Shown: positions 1-8,791 of the stretch, one piece after another
How positions within the stretch are numbered: position 1 is the stretch's first letter
Layout: each line of letters begins with the position of its first letter
Assembly: GCF_033095805.1 (NCBI RefSeq)
Contig: NZ_CP109901.1
Location: 4,151,432-4,215,431, forward strand
Origin: Serratia sp. UGAL515B_01
Lineage (GTDB): Bacteria > Pseudomonadota > Gammaproteobacteria > Enterobacterales > Enterobacteriaceae
DNA: 64,000 nt
Reading direction: 5' to 3'
Program-made: the position numbers and the translations under genes
Notes under the pieces: generated by a model
The model's input: only the letters and a program-made list of their open reading frames with translations
What the model was told of the DNA's origin: nothing
Database searches by the model: none

Positions 1-785
1 TTTGTGTAACCATGGCAGCACGTTGTTCATCTGCTGCTCCAGTTTCCAAGGGGATTAATCACAATCATGCCTGAAGCGGTCATTCCCCGCTGGTCACTAT
101 CGGGTTTCACCGCCAGCTCGATCTGTAGGATCCTGCGGATACCGGTAGCTTCCAGTTCTTTGAGCATACGCTTGATCTGCTGACGAAGTACGACTGGATA
201 CCATAGCGCATAGGTTCCTGTGGCAAAACGTTTATAACCTTCCTGAATACCTTTTACGACTTCCTGATAGTCGGTTTTCATCTCATAAGGTGGATCCATC
301 AGGATTATGCCACGACGTGAAGGCGGTGGTAGTTGGGATTTCAGCTGCTGGTAACCGTCTGCGCGTTGCACTTTGGCGCGTTCATCTTTCTGGAATTCAC
401 TGCGTAGCAAAGGATAATCGCTTGAATGTAGTTCAGTCAGATGGATCCTATCCTGTGGGCGCAGCAGTTGGCGGGCAATCAGCGGTGAACCTGGATAGTA
501 TCGTAAGGTGCCCGAACGGTTGAAGTTATGCACCACGCTCATATAAGCCGCCATTTCTTCGGGCAGATCGTCACGTTGCCACAGCCGGCCGATGCCATCC
601 AGATATTCTCCTGTACGCTCGGCGTGCTCGCCACTGAGTTGATAACGCCCTGCACCAGAGTGAGTATCCAGATACAGTAGCGGCTTCTCCTTTTCTTTCA
701 GCGACTCTATGATCAGACTTTGAACGGTGTGCTTGAGCACGTCGGCGTGGTTGCCAGCGTGAAAACTGTGGCGGTAACTGAGCAT
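1..785 (-). pseudogene. rlmJ: 23S rRNA m6A2030 methyltransferase, frameshifted near the C-terminus and cut by the window edge
   Basis: RlmJ methylates A2030 of 23S rRNA using SAM. The reading frame from the ATG at 785 matches the family from residue 1 (MLSYRHSFHAGNHADVLKH) through the DPPYEMK catalytic motif to GMIVINP. The family then continues PWKLEQQMNNVLPWLH. Here that peptide is encoded one frame away: the G run at 50-53 (C run on the coding strand) is one base short, and the frame ends after a few unrelated residues at 252 aa instead of about 280. The continuation in the other frame runs off the window start. The loss affects only the extreme C-terminus, so activity could persist. A base-calling error in the homopolymer is the main alternative. 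Confidence 0.85.
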
Positions 786-1382
786 AGTGTTTTTATGCTT
801 CCTTATATTTCATATATATCAATTAAAATCAGTATATTATAGGTTTTTATACTGTGTTTTTTACCAGTTTTTTGCTGTTTTACTTACCGTTGCGATGAAC
901 TGTGGTTCACGTGAAAACAGGAAAACTCTCTGATGGCGCACAGTATAAACCGTCTTACAGATAAAAAGTTAAAAGCGTTTTTTAGCGCTGCCCACCAAAC
1001 AGAGTAGACACTGCCTGATAGTCGTTCCTCATTGCAATTGGGTAGTGAGGTGAAAAATGGAAAAACAGAGTGATCTGCGCCTCCAGGTTCTTCCTGCAAC
1101 AGTGTTTGCTTGCAATAAAGGATTTACATTTGACTATTTCACCGTTCTTGTTTGGTCAATATTTCCCATAATGTACGGTTATACCTAATCCATTAGTCGT
1201 GTTATTTTCCTGATTATGCGTTGGCAGTAATTCTCCACGGTTACCCTCAGTTCGAAACGCGCTAAAAAGCGACTGTTCTTATTCGGAGCGTGGTATATCG
1301 AGGATACTATCATGTTCGATGCGTAGGATAGGAAAAGAGATAATGGTCAGTACAGCAAGGCACCACCAATCGTAGGAGTACT
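786..1382. other. Gene-poor region upstream of rlmJ
   Basis: About 600 bases with no convincing gene. The part next to rlmJ (786-860) is A+T-rich and probably holds its promoter. The open frame at 884-1099 on the minus strand has no recognisable similarity and no clear ribosome binding site. In many enterobacteria gor or prlC borders rlmJ; I see no trace of gor here. The length suggests decayed inserted DNA. Confidence 0.5.
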
Positions 1383-1446
1383 AGGCTGAGTCCCTTAACT
1401 ATACGCGAGCGCTAATGGCGTCAGCCCGTAAGGTCTGCGACGGCAG
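1383..1446 (-). repeat. Family-1 MITE remnant (internally deleted)
   Basis: Starts AGGCTGAGTCCCTTAACTAT, matching the family-1 terminal repeat. It then carries GCGAGCGC, TAATGGCGTCAGCCCGTA and CTGCGACGGCA in the order expected for the reverse complement of the copy at 43055. The central segment and the second terminal repeat are missing, so it is an immobile relic. Confidence 0.75.
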
Positions 1447-1515
1447 AAATCTGGTAGGACCGATGCTTTTAAAAGGGCGAAATTGGAGATAAATATAGAG
1501 AGTGGCTAAGAGTAG

Positions 1516-1566
1516 GTTCCGATCAGCAGTGACTTTTGTATCCTCTGTCTGACCGGAACATTTTTT
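1516..1566 (+). terminator. Terminator-like hairpin with T run
   Basis: GTTCCGATCAG (1516-1526) pairs with CTGACCGGAAC (1549-1559) with one mismatch or wobble, followed by six T (1561-1566). No gene ends just upstream, so it may terminate an unannotated short RNA or a decayed gene. A second nested inverted repeat follows at 1588-1627. Confidence 0.45.
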
Positions 1567-1748
1567 CCCTGGTGTTGTGTTCGGCGAGTGAGTTACCTGT
1601 CTGAGAAGTCAGGTTGTTAGATTCGCCTAACGCAGATCATTATATATGGCGTTTCGTAATTCGTAATTCGTACATAAGTCTCATATACACCTAAACTTAA
1701 GTATAGTTTATCTTTTTAAAAGGAAAATTAGACCGTAACGGAGCCTGC

Positions 1749-1946
1749 ATGATTTCTGTCTTCAACGAAAATAAGACCATAACGAAAACGCTCCGGAACC
1801 ACATCGACAGGAAACTTTCCTTACTGGGAAGCCCAGAATACGCTTACACTGTCGTCAGCAAAAAAAGCCGGCAGAAGTGTTTATTATTTCAAATTATCCC
1901 GATGAATGGGTAAAACTTTACCGTGCTAACAACTTTCAATTGATAT
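1749..1946 (+). pseudogene. Truncated, frameshifted LuxR-type quorum-sensing regulator (N-terminal fragment)
   Basis: From the ATG at 1749, preceded by GGAG, the translation closely resembles the start of EsaR/YenR-type LuxR proteins (MISVFNENKTITKTL, then RKLSLLGSPEYAYTVVSKK). After the A run at 1860-1866 the match moves to the next frame (PAEVFIISNYPDEW, then LYRANNFQL), consistent with one missing A. The match ends at about 1943, where an ERIC element begins. The rest of the autoinducer-binding domain and the whole HTH domain are absent, so it cannot function as a regulator. No luxI homologue is visible nearby. The identification rests on remembered family sequence, but the resemblance covers about 60 residues. 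Confidence 0.75.
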
Positions 1947-2060
1947 ACTCGTCATACTTCAAGTTGCATGTGCGTTGACTTTCCTCACTCACCCCAGTCA
2001 CTTACTTGAGTAAGCTCCTGGGGATTCGTTGTACACCGGCAGCACCTTCTATCAATTTTT
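1944..2060. repeat. ERIC-like repeat, right end degenerate
   Basis: Contains TATACTCGTCATACTTCAAG and, further in, CACCCCAGTCACTTACTTGAG and TAAGCTCCTGGGGA, the hallmark ERIC segments. The expected right terminus ending in GGGTATA is not found, so the copy is truncated or diverged. Its left end coincides with the break in the luxR fragment. Confidence 0.75.
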
Positions 2061-2161
2061 ACCATTGATTTTCCTGGCGCTTGGCTCCATGTTAGTTAAT
2101 GCGCTATTTTCTCTGGCCTGATGCCTGCATCGGGTCCATAACCCCAATCAGGACTGCCCTT

Positions 2162-4210
2162 ATGACAAATCCTTTACTGACAACGTTTTCCCTGCCGCCG
2201 TTTTCGGCTATTCACCCTGAAGATATTGTGCCTGCAGTGCAGTCTGCTTTGGCTGATTGCCGTGCTGCGGTGGAACGTGTGGTTGCTCAGTCGGGGCCGT
2301 TTACCTGGGAGACTCTTTGCCAGCCATTGGCCGAGTCTGATGATCGTTTGGCACGCATCTGGTCACCTGTTGGCCATCTGAACGCGGTGAAAAATAGCCT
2401 GGAATTACGAGAGGCTTATGAGCAGGCACTGCCGTTACTTTCAGAATATGGTACCTGGGTTGGTCAGCATGCCGGTCTGTATAAGGCTTATCGCAATCTG
2501 AAAGAAGGCGAGGGTTTCGCCAAACTGACTGCGCCGCAGCGAAAATCGGTGGAGAATGCGTTGCGTGATTTTGAGCTTTCGGGTATAGGCCTGCCAGCGG
2601 AAAAGCAAAAGCGCTACGGCGAGATTGTCGCCCGGTTGTCCGAATTAGGCTCTACCTACAGCAACAACGTGCTTGATGCCACCATGGGCTGGAGCAAGCT
2701 GATAAAAGATGTGAAGGAACTGAGCGGTCTGCCAGAGAGCGCACTGGCTCAAGCCAAGGCGATGGCGCAGGCTAAAGGCCAGGAAGGCTGGTTGTTGACG
2801 CTGGATATGCCAAGTTACCTGCCAGTGATGACCTATGCTGACAATCAGCCACTGCGTGAAGAGATATATCGTGCCTTTGTTACCCGAGCCTCAGACCAAG
2901 GACCGAACGCCGGTAAATGGGACAACAGTGAGGTGATGGCTGAAACACTGGCACTACGTCATGAATTAGCGCAGTTGTTAGGTTTTTCCAACTACGCTGA
3001 CAAATCTCTTGCTACCAAGATGGCGGAAAGTCCAGAACAGGTGATCGGTTTCCTGAGTGATTTAGCGAAGCGTGCGCGCCCTCAGGCAGAACAAGAACTG
3101 GCCCAACTGCGCGCTTTCGCGAAACAACACTATGGTGTCGATCAGCTCGAAGCTTGGGATATCACCTACTATGGAGAAAAACAGAAGCAACATCTGTTCT
3201 CCATCAGCGATGAGCAACTGCGTCCTTACTTCCCTGAACAGCGTGTGGTTGAAGGGCTGTTCGAAGTGGTGAAACGCATTTATGGTATTTCCGCCAAAGA
3301 ACGCGACAATGTGGATACGTGGCATCCGGAAGTTCGCTTCTTTGATCTGTTTGACGCGAATGGTGAGCTGCGTGGGAGCTTCTATCTGGACCTGTATGCC
3401 CGCGAGAACAAACGTGGTGGTGCATGGATGGATGATTGCGTAGGTAGTCTGCGCAAGGCAAACGGTGAACTGCAAAAACCGGTTGCCTACCTTACCTGTA
3501 ACTTTAACCGCCCGCTGGGGGACAAACCGGCACTGTTCACCCATAACGAAGTCACTACGTTATTCCATGAGTTTGGTCACGGTTTGCACCATATGCTGAC
3601 CCAGATCGATACCGCTGGTGTTTCTGGTATCAATGGCGTGCCGTGGGATGCGGTGGAGTTACCTAGCCAGTTTATGGAGAACTGGTGCTGGGAGCCGGAA
3701 GCATTAGCATTTATCTCTGGTCACTACGAGACAGGGGAACCCTTGCCGAAAGCCCTGCTGGATAAGATGCTGGAAGCGAAAAACTACCAGGCGGCGTTGT
3801 TCATTCTGCGTCAATTGGAGTTTGGTCTATTTGACTTCCGTATGCATTTTGAATATAGCCCGGAAAAAGGGGCACAGATCCTGCCGACTCTGGCTGAAGT
3901 GAAGAAAATGGTATCGGTTGTTCCTTCACCAAGCTGGGGGCGTTTCCCACACGCGTTCAGCCATATCTTTGCGGGTGGCTATGCCGCAGGATACTACAGT
4001 TATCTATGGGCTGAAGTGTTGTCTGCGGATGCTTATTCGCGCTTTGAAGAGGAAGGCATTTTCAACCCTGAAACGGGCAAATCCTTCCTGGATAATATCC
4101 TTTCACGCGGCGGTTCTGAAGAGCCGATGGCGTTGTTCAAACGCTTCCGTGGTCGTGAACCTAAGCTTGATGCTATGCTGCGTCATTACAATATCAAATC
4201 TGATTTATAA
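2162..4210 (+). CDS. prlC: Oligopeptidase A (M3 family zinc metallopeptidase)
   Basis: Cytoplasmic oligopeptidase that degrades short peptides and cleaved signal peptides. I chose the ATG at 2162 (MTNPLLTTFSLPPF) because it matches the family N-terminus; the frame is open further upstream to 2099. The protein is 682 aa (E. coli 680). The zinc motif HEFGH is present at about residue 470, with the distal conserved block of the M3 fold. The C-terminus reads HYNIKSDL rather than the HYGIKG of E. coli, and the last ~28 bases are repeated 3011 bp downstream. This suggests that an island recombined into the 3' end of the gene and replaced its last codons without destroying it. Confidence 0.97.
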   Translation: MTNPLLTTFSLPPFSAIHPEDIVPAVQSALADCRAAVERVVAQSGPFTWETLCQPLAESDDRLARIWSPVGHLNAVKNSLELREAYEQALPLLSEYGTWVGQHAGLYKAYRNLKEGEGFAKLTAPQRKSVENALRDFELSGIGLPAEKQKRYGEIVARLSELGSTYSNNVLDATMGWSKLIKDVKELSGLPESALAQAKAMAQAKGQEGWLLTLDMPSYLPVMTYADNQPLREEIYRAFVTRASDQGPNAGKWDNSEVMAETLALRHELAQLLGFSNYADKSLATKMAESPEQVIGFLSDLAKRARPQAEQELAQLRAFAKQHYGVDQLEAWDITYYGEKQKQHLFSISDEQLRPYFPEQRVVEGLFEVVKRIYGISAKERDNVDTWHPEVRFFDLFDANGELRGSFYLDLYARENKRGGAWMDDCVGSLRKANGELQKPVAYLTCNFNRPLGDKPALFTHNEVTTLFHEFGHGLHHMLTQIDTAGVSGINGVPWDAVELPSQFMENWCWEPEALAFISGHYETGEPLPKALLDKMLEAKNYQAALFILRQLEFGLFDFRMHFEYSPEKGAQILPTLAEVKKMVSVVPSPSWGRFPHAFSHIFAGGYAAGYYSYLWAEVLSADAYSRFEEEGIFNPETGKSFLDNILSRGGSEEPMALFKRFRGREPKLDAMLRHYNIKSDL

Positions 4211-4254
4211 TCGTAAAATCAATATGGTTAAGATTTTTTTTATTGATTTATAAG

Positions 4255-4618
4255 TGAATTTAGTGGGGTTTGTTGTTTCTTGTTGTCTCATCAAATCCCA
4301 CTAAAAACCACTGTCAACCAAAGCCATTGAAGTTATCCCGGTGACAAAGACAAAGCTGATACTGGCGAAAATCGAGGATTAAGGCTTACTTGTGTGGCGC
4401 TACCGACCTTAAAACTTTCTTCTACCGCTACACCAAGTCCTCTTTCTCACAAATTCACCCAAGTTAAGATCGGTCATTTCCCTAATATCTCTTTAGCGCA
4501 GGCTCGTGCTGAACTACAAACGTTTATCGAAGGCACTTATGAGCTTTATCGTTACGAGGCGGAGTGTAAGGTTTGGCTGCAAAAATGGGCGGATTATCTC
4601 GATACGTTGAAAAAGTGA
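4255..4618 (+). pseudogene. P4-type integrase N-terminal stub, unit 1
   Basis: The 74-residue frame at 4394-4618 contains VKIGHFPNISLAQARAEL, which resembles the arm-type DNA-binding domain of P4-family tyrosine integrases (IG.YP.ISLA.AR). The preceding bases (about 4340-4410) encode further integrase-like pieces (LILAKIED, then GLLVWRYR) in shifted frames. The catalytic domain is missing. It is a non-functional relic marking past integration next to prlC. Confidence 0.6.
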
Positions 4619-4732
4619 TTTTGTGCTGATGCATTTAATTTAATGGGTTAATCGCATTGTTGGCTCGCAGCAGTACTTATCACGAGGCGTTGATGAGAAA
4701 TGTTGAGTGTCCTTGCATTGGATGGATGCAGG

Positions 4733-4811
4733 TATATAATTTTCATACTTCGAGCTGCGTGTATAATTTCTTACCTTCCTGCAACTTGAACTATTTTTGA
4801 TTATAATACCC
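4733..4811. repeat. Degenerate ERIC-like repeat, unit 1
   Basis: Contains TTTCATACTTCGAGCTGCGTG and CCTGCAACTTGAACTATTTT between TATATAAT and ATAATACC ends, the pattern of a shortened ERIC. It lies between the integrase stub and the DUF3289 gene and is repeated at 7744-7822. Confidence 0.6.
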
Positions 4812-4913
4812 TGATAAAACTCCATTTCTAGTCATTCCCACAGCCCAGTTTAGGTTAAACCCTTGGTCTGATTTGGAAGATGAGAAGCCGTTAACAACAA
4901 AAAGGAATTTTCT

Positions 4914-5786
4914 ATGTCAGAAACCACCCAATCACCTGTAGAAGCGTTGCGCTTTCCTTGTACTGTATTCAGAACGCAAAGACGCATGGATGATTACGGT
5001 GCTGATGATATGCGGTGTGGTGATCTCAGCGAAACGCAGTTAAAAAATGATTTTAAACTCAATCATGTGTCAAGCAAGGTTAGTCCGTACACCCTAACGT
5101 TGGCTAAACAGCTAAAACTCAGAGCTTATGGTTATGGCTTTGAGGCTGATACAGATCTGGAAAGCAAGAAGATAACACGGCAGGAATGCGCGAATATCCT
5201 TTTTGATGAGTTTCGTAGCCTCTCAAAGCAAGTTTCTTTTTACGGCCCCTACCAGAAACTTATCGGAAAGATGATTGACCATATGCAGACAGGTAATGGT
5301 GTGCCGTTTAGGGATATCTTGTTAAATGCAGCGTTAAAAGAGCAAATTCTTGATGATAAAACGAAAAGAAGCTCACTGTTGAAAATTAAGCAATCATTAA
5401 GTAAAAATATAGACTGGAAAAACAAGTGTTATCCAGCATTAATAGTTGATGAGATAAGAAAACCTATTCTTGATAGTGTGCTTCCGAAGTTTGATAGATT
5501 GAAGGATCGCATTAATGGGTTGGGGATTACTGTACATGATACATATGCGACACATATCACTATAAGATCTCTACAGATTGACAATGACCGCTATCGCGCT
5601 GTTGTCCATTATAATGTTCAAGATCACTTTGGACTGGATAACGATGATATTAGAAAATTTCGCAATTACTCTTTATTATTTCGTATTTGGTTCGTACTAC
5701 AGCGATTCAATCAGTTTGCTTATAAACCATTCATGACGAACATGGAAGCTACCGTAGAAATCACAGGAGCTCGTAATGATAGATAA
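4914..5786 (+). CDS. DUF3289 family protein, copy 1
   Basis: 290 aa without signal peptide or membrane segment, preceded by AAAAGGAA. The N-terminal block (FPCTVFRTQRRMDDYGADDM, RCGDLSE), the central FYGPYQKLIGKMIDHMQ and the C-terminal HYNVQDHFGLD and FRIWFVLQRFNQFAYKPF are the conserved parts of DUF3289, a family frequent in enterobacterial accessory regions, some near type VI secretion genes. The function is not established. It overlaps the DUF943 gene by 11 bases, so the two are probably translationally coupled. Residues about 148-205 differ sharply from copy 2 although the flanks are nearly identical. A toxin or effector with a cognate membrane partner is my inference. Confidence 0.8.
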   Translation: MSETTQSPVEALRFPCTVFRTQRRMDDYGADDMRCGDLSETQLKNDFKLNHVSSKVSPYTLTLAKQLKLRAYGYGFEADTDLESKKITRQECANILFDEFRSLSKQVSFYGPYQKLIGKMIDHMQTGNGVPFRDILLNAALKEQILDDKTKRSSLLKIKQSLSKNIDWKNKCYPALIVDEIRKPILDSVLPKFDRLKDRINGLGITVHDTYATHITIRSLQIDNDRYRAVVHYNVQDHFGLDNDDIRKFRNYSLLFRIWFVLQRFNQFAYKPFMTNMEATVEITGARNDR

Positions 5787-6240
5787 AAATAAAATTTACG
5801 TTGGTATTATAATAATTGCTATCATTGCATTAGGTTTTTTTTTATGGCTATCAAACCGCCCAGTGGAAATTGTCGCAGTGCATCAAGATGGCAACTTTAG
5901 TTCTGTTCTTGTAAGAACTTTTCCATTAACCGATAAAGGGAAAATAAATTGGTGGCTTGAAAATAGAGATATGCTGAAAGCCAAATATAACATTCCTCAA
6001 CCAGCTTCTTATGGACTATTTACTGTGAATTTTTGGGATTTTGGTGATGGATATAAAGAAGAAGGAAAATATGATAGAAGATGCTTTAATGACATGAAAA
6101 CCAATAAAAACTGCATTGAAAAAAATATTATTTTCACGGTCTCTAATGATAAGCGTAATAGGGTGGATTTCACTATATATGATGGCGATGATTATCGTAT
6201 GAATGAAAATGGTGATATAATAAAAATAAAAAGTGATTAG
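5776..6240 (+). CDS. DUF943 family inner-membrane protein 1
   Basis: 154 aa. One N-terminal transmembrane helix (about residues 8-26, IIIIAIIALGFFLWL) precedes a soluble domain, with NRPVEIVAVH, FPLTDKGKINWWLENR and FWDFGDGYKEEGKYDRRCF, the signature of the enterobacterial DUF943 family. Two cysteines (in RRCF and NCIEK) could form a disulfide if the domain is periplasmic. It starts inside the end of the DUF3289 gene. By analogy with coupled effector-immunity pairs it could protect against the DUF3289 product; no experiment known to me supports this. Confidence 0.8.
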   Translation: MIDKNKIYVGIIIIAIIALGFFLWLSNRPVEIVAVHQDGNFSSVLVRTFPLTDKGKINWWLENRDMLKAKYNIPQPASYGLFTVNFWDFGDGYKEEGKYDRRCFNDMKTNKNCIEKNIIFTVSNDKRNRVDFTIYDGDDYRMNENGDIIKIKSD

Positions 6241-6329
6241 GCTGATTATTAGATTAAATAATGATTTTTATAAGGGCTATAAAGTGATTGACGATTTGTA
6301 TCATTCACGCACTAAATCACCCTGCTGAT

Positions 6330-6370
6330 GCCATTAAAAGCGGCTAGACGACAATAGATGCACTAGTCGC
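6330..6370. terminator. Hairpin between convergent genes, unit 1
   Basis: AGCGGCTAG and CTAGTCGCT form an inverted repeat between the DUF943 gene and the minus-strand gene. The version in unit 2 (AGCGGCT and AGCCGCT, near 9915-9947) keeps the pairing despite sequence change. This suggests a bidirectional terminator. Confidence 0.45.
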
Positions 6371-6390
6371 TGCTTATCCAAGGTAAATTG

Positions 6391-7197
6391 CTACAATGCT
6401 TGATTTTTCAAGACAATCTTTAAGTAGGGATGATGCCAACTTTCATCAATCAAGCTGTAAGAAATAAACCCATCATGCTCTAATGCGCATATCAGACTTG
6501 GATGATCGCTTACAAATTGGTAGACCGCCAAGCTTTCCAACCCTTGAAGCATATGAGCCAGCAGTTTGCGGCGCATCACATCACGCCTCCAACGTTTGCC
6601 CGTTGCCACGCGCTTGTAAGTACAGTTGAAGGTCTGCCCTACAGCGTTTGTAACACAACGCCCGTAGCGGTTCTTACGCGCACTTGCTTCATAAGCGTCC
6701 AGTAACCTAGCCAGATCATCTTTAAGTGGCACCAGGTGCTCACGCCAGCGCAGGATCATACGTTTGGCTTTAGAGCGTCCGAACTCCTTTGTCAACAGGC
6801 GGACAGTCGCACTTTTGAAGGAAACACTGACATAACCAGAGTTGAACACGCTGGCATACCTAAACTGCTTAACCACAGTTTCTTCGACCCCTAGAACCTT
6901 GCAGATCACTTTTGAATCCAGAAGCCGTAAGTTACGATCTGAAACGTTGATAGACCGTAGTTCATGGCGCAGGATCTCAAGTTGGCACCCTTTAATGTCG
7001 TAGTTGTAACCACGGGCAAGACACGCCCATTTCATCTTGGAGGGCAAACTTTGGAAACCACAGCTGATTTCAAACGAGCGACCACCAATCTTGGCTGCTT
7101 TGTACGATTGCTGGTACGCAACAACCAGTGGCGTGTCTGAAATCAGATCTACGCCTACCTCTGCCAAATGAGACAGGAAATTGCGATAATACATCAT
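6391..7197 (-). CDS. Protein of unknown function (possible palm-type polymerase or replication fragment)
   Basis: 268 aa, basic and soluble, with no family I recognise with confidence. Two blocks stand out: YNYDIKGCQLEILRHEL near residue 85 and ALEHDGFISY near residue 240. An Asp-containing block followed late by a His-Asp block is reminiscent of motifs A and C of single-subunit polymerases, but this is a weak, unaided impression. The start codon lies exactly at the duplication junction (CATCAT at 7192-7197), so the N-terminus may be an artefact of unit joining and the original protein longer. A C-terminal fragment of a second copy is at 9967. Confidence 0.5.
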   Translation of the reverse strand: MMYYRNFLSHLAEVGVDLISDTPLVVAYQQSYKAAKIGGRSFEISCGFQSLPSKMKWACLARGYNYDIKGCQLEILRHELRSINVSDRNLRLLDSKVICKVLGVEETVVKQFRYASVFNSGYVSVSFKSATVRLLTKEFGRSKAKRMILRWREHLVPLKDDLARLLDAYEASARKNRYGRCVTNAVGQTFNCTYKRVATGKRWRRDVMRRKLLAHMLQGLESLAVYQFVSDHPSLICALEHDGFISYSLIDESWHHPYLKIVLKNQAL

Positions 7198-7265
7198 TAC
7201 AATATCAAATCTGATTTATAATCGTAAAATCAATATGGTTAAGATTTTTTTTATTGATTTATAAG

Positions 7266-7629
7266 TGAATTTAGTGGGGTTTGTTGTTTCTTGTTGTCTC
7301 ATCAAATCCCACTAAAAACCACTGTCAACCAAAGCCATTGAAGTTATCCCGGTGACAAAGACAAAGCTGATACTGGCGAAAATCGAGGATTAAGGCTTAC
7401 TTGTGTGGCGCTACCGACCTTAAAACTTTCTTCTACCGCTACACCAAGTCCTCTTTCTCACAAATTCACCCAAGTTAAGATCGGTCATTTCCCTAATATC
7501 TCTTTAGCGCAGGCTCGTGCTGAACTACAAACGTTTATCGAAGGCACTTATGAGCTTTATCGTTACGAGGCGGAGTGTAAGGTTTGGCTGAAAAAATGGG
7601 CGGATTACCTTGATACGTTGAAAAAGTGA
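7266..7629 (+). pseudogene. P4-type integrase N-terminal stub, unit 2
   Basis: Nearly identical to the stub at 4255-4618, with one changed residue (WLKKW for WLQKW) and the same disrupted upstream reading frames. Its presence in both units shows that the decay preceded the duplication. Confidence 0.6.
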
Positions 7630-7743
7630 TTTTGTGGTGATGCATTTAATTTAATGGGTTGATTGTATTATTAGCCCGCAGCAGTGCTTATCATAAGGCG
7701 TTGATGGGAAATGTTGAGTGTCCTTGCATTGGATGGATGCAGG

Positions 7744-7822
7744 TATATAATTTTCATACTTCGAGCTGCGTGTATAATTTCTTACCTTCCTGCAACTTGA
7801 ACTATTTTTGATTATAATACCC
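7744..7822. repeat. Degenerate ERIC-like repeat, unit 2
   Basis: Same sequence and relative position as the repeat at 4733-4811. It belongs to the duplicated block. Confidence 0.6.
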
Positions 7823-7924
7823 TGATAAAACTCCATTTCTAGTCATTCCCACAGCCCAGTTTAGGTTAAACCCTTGGTCTGATTTGGAAGATGAGAAGCC
7901 GTTAACAACAAAAAGGAATTTTCT

Positions 7925-8791
7925 ATGTCAGAAACCACCCAATCACCTGTAGAAGCGTTGCGCTTTCCTTGTACTGTATTCAGAACGCAAAGACGCATGG
8001 ATGATTACGGTGCTGATGATATGCGGTGTGGTGATCTCAGCGAAACGCAGTTAAAAAATGATTTTAAACTCAATCATGTGTCAAGCAAGGTTAGTCCGTA
8101 CACCCTAACGTTGGCTAAACAGCTAAAACTCAGAGCTTATGGTTATGGCTTTGAGGCTGATACGGATCTGAAAAGCAAGAAGATAACACGGCAGGAATGC
8201 GCGAATATCCTTTTTGATGAGTTTCGTAGCCTCTCAAAGCAAGTTTCTTTTTACGGCCCCTACCAGAAACTTATCGGAAAGATGATTGACCACATGCAGA
8301 AAGGTAATGGTGCACCGTTTAGGGATATGTTGTTAAATGCAGCGTTAAAAGAGCAAATCCACTCTGATAACACAGAGAATAGCACCCTATTGCTTGTTAA
8401 AAATGCTCTGACAGATAACATTGATTGGGAAAAAAAGTGCTATCCAGAAGAAGTTAAAAGTCTTCTGACAACCGCCATATCTAGCGGCAGACTTCCAAAA
8501 TTTGACAGGTTGCAGGATAGAGTTAACGGACTAGGTATTACCGTACACGATATATATGCAGCACATATCACTATAAGATCTCTACAGATTGATAATGACC
8601 GCTACCGAGCTGTTGTCCATTATAATGTTCAAGATCACTTTGGACTGGATGACGATGATATTAGAGAATTTCGTAATTACTCTTTATTATTTCGTATTTG
8701 GTTCGTACTACAGCGATTCAATCAGTTTGCTTACAAACCATTCATGACGAACATGGAAGCTACTGTAGAGATTACAGGAAACCAAAAATGA
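7925..8791 (+). CDS. DUF3289 family protein, copy 2
   Basis: 288 aa. Residues 1-145 are almost identical to copy 1. Residues about 146-205 are strongly different (SDNTENSTLLLVKNAL, then EEVKSLLTTAISSGRL). The C-terminal HYNVQDHFGLD and FRIWFVLQRFNQFAYKPF blocks are again nearly identical. Its stop overlaps the start of the next DUF943 gene (ATGA at 8788-8791). The mosaic pattern suggests replacement of a central specificity segment by recombination together with the downstream partner. Confidence 0.8.
   Translation: MSETTQSPVEALRFPCTVFRTQRRMDDYGADDMRCGDLSETQLKNDFKLNHVSSKVSPYTLTLAKQLKLRAYGYGFEADTDLKSKKITRQECANILFDEFRSLSKQVSFYGPYQKLIGKMIDHMQKGNGAPFRDMLLNAALKEQIHSDNTENSTLLLVKNALTDNIDWEKKCYPEEVKSLLTTAISSGRLPKFDRLQDRVNGLGITVHDIYAAHITIRSLQIDNDRYRAVVHYNVQDHFGLDDDDIREFRNYSLLFRIWFVLQRFNQFAYKPFMTNMEATVEITGNQK

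Noticed and set aside
884..1099. 71-codon frame on the minus strand upstream of rlmJ
   Set aside because: No ribosome binding site, odd composition and no resemblance to any family; likely chance in a decayed region.
3062..3544. 160-codon frame antisense to prlC
   Set aside because: Lies entirely inside a well-conserved gene on the opposite strand; codon-shadow effect.
8698..8787. Upstream extension of the second DUF943 gene
   Set aside because: The extension runs inside the DUF3289 gene; ATG 8788 with an ATGA overlap matches the other copies.
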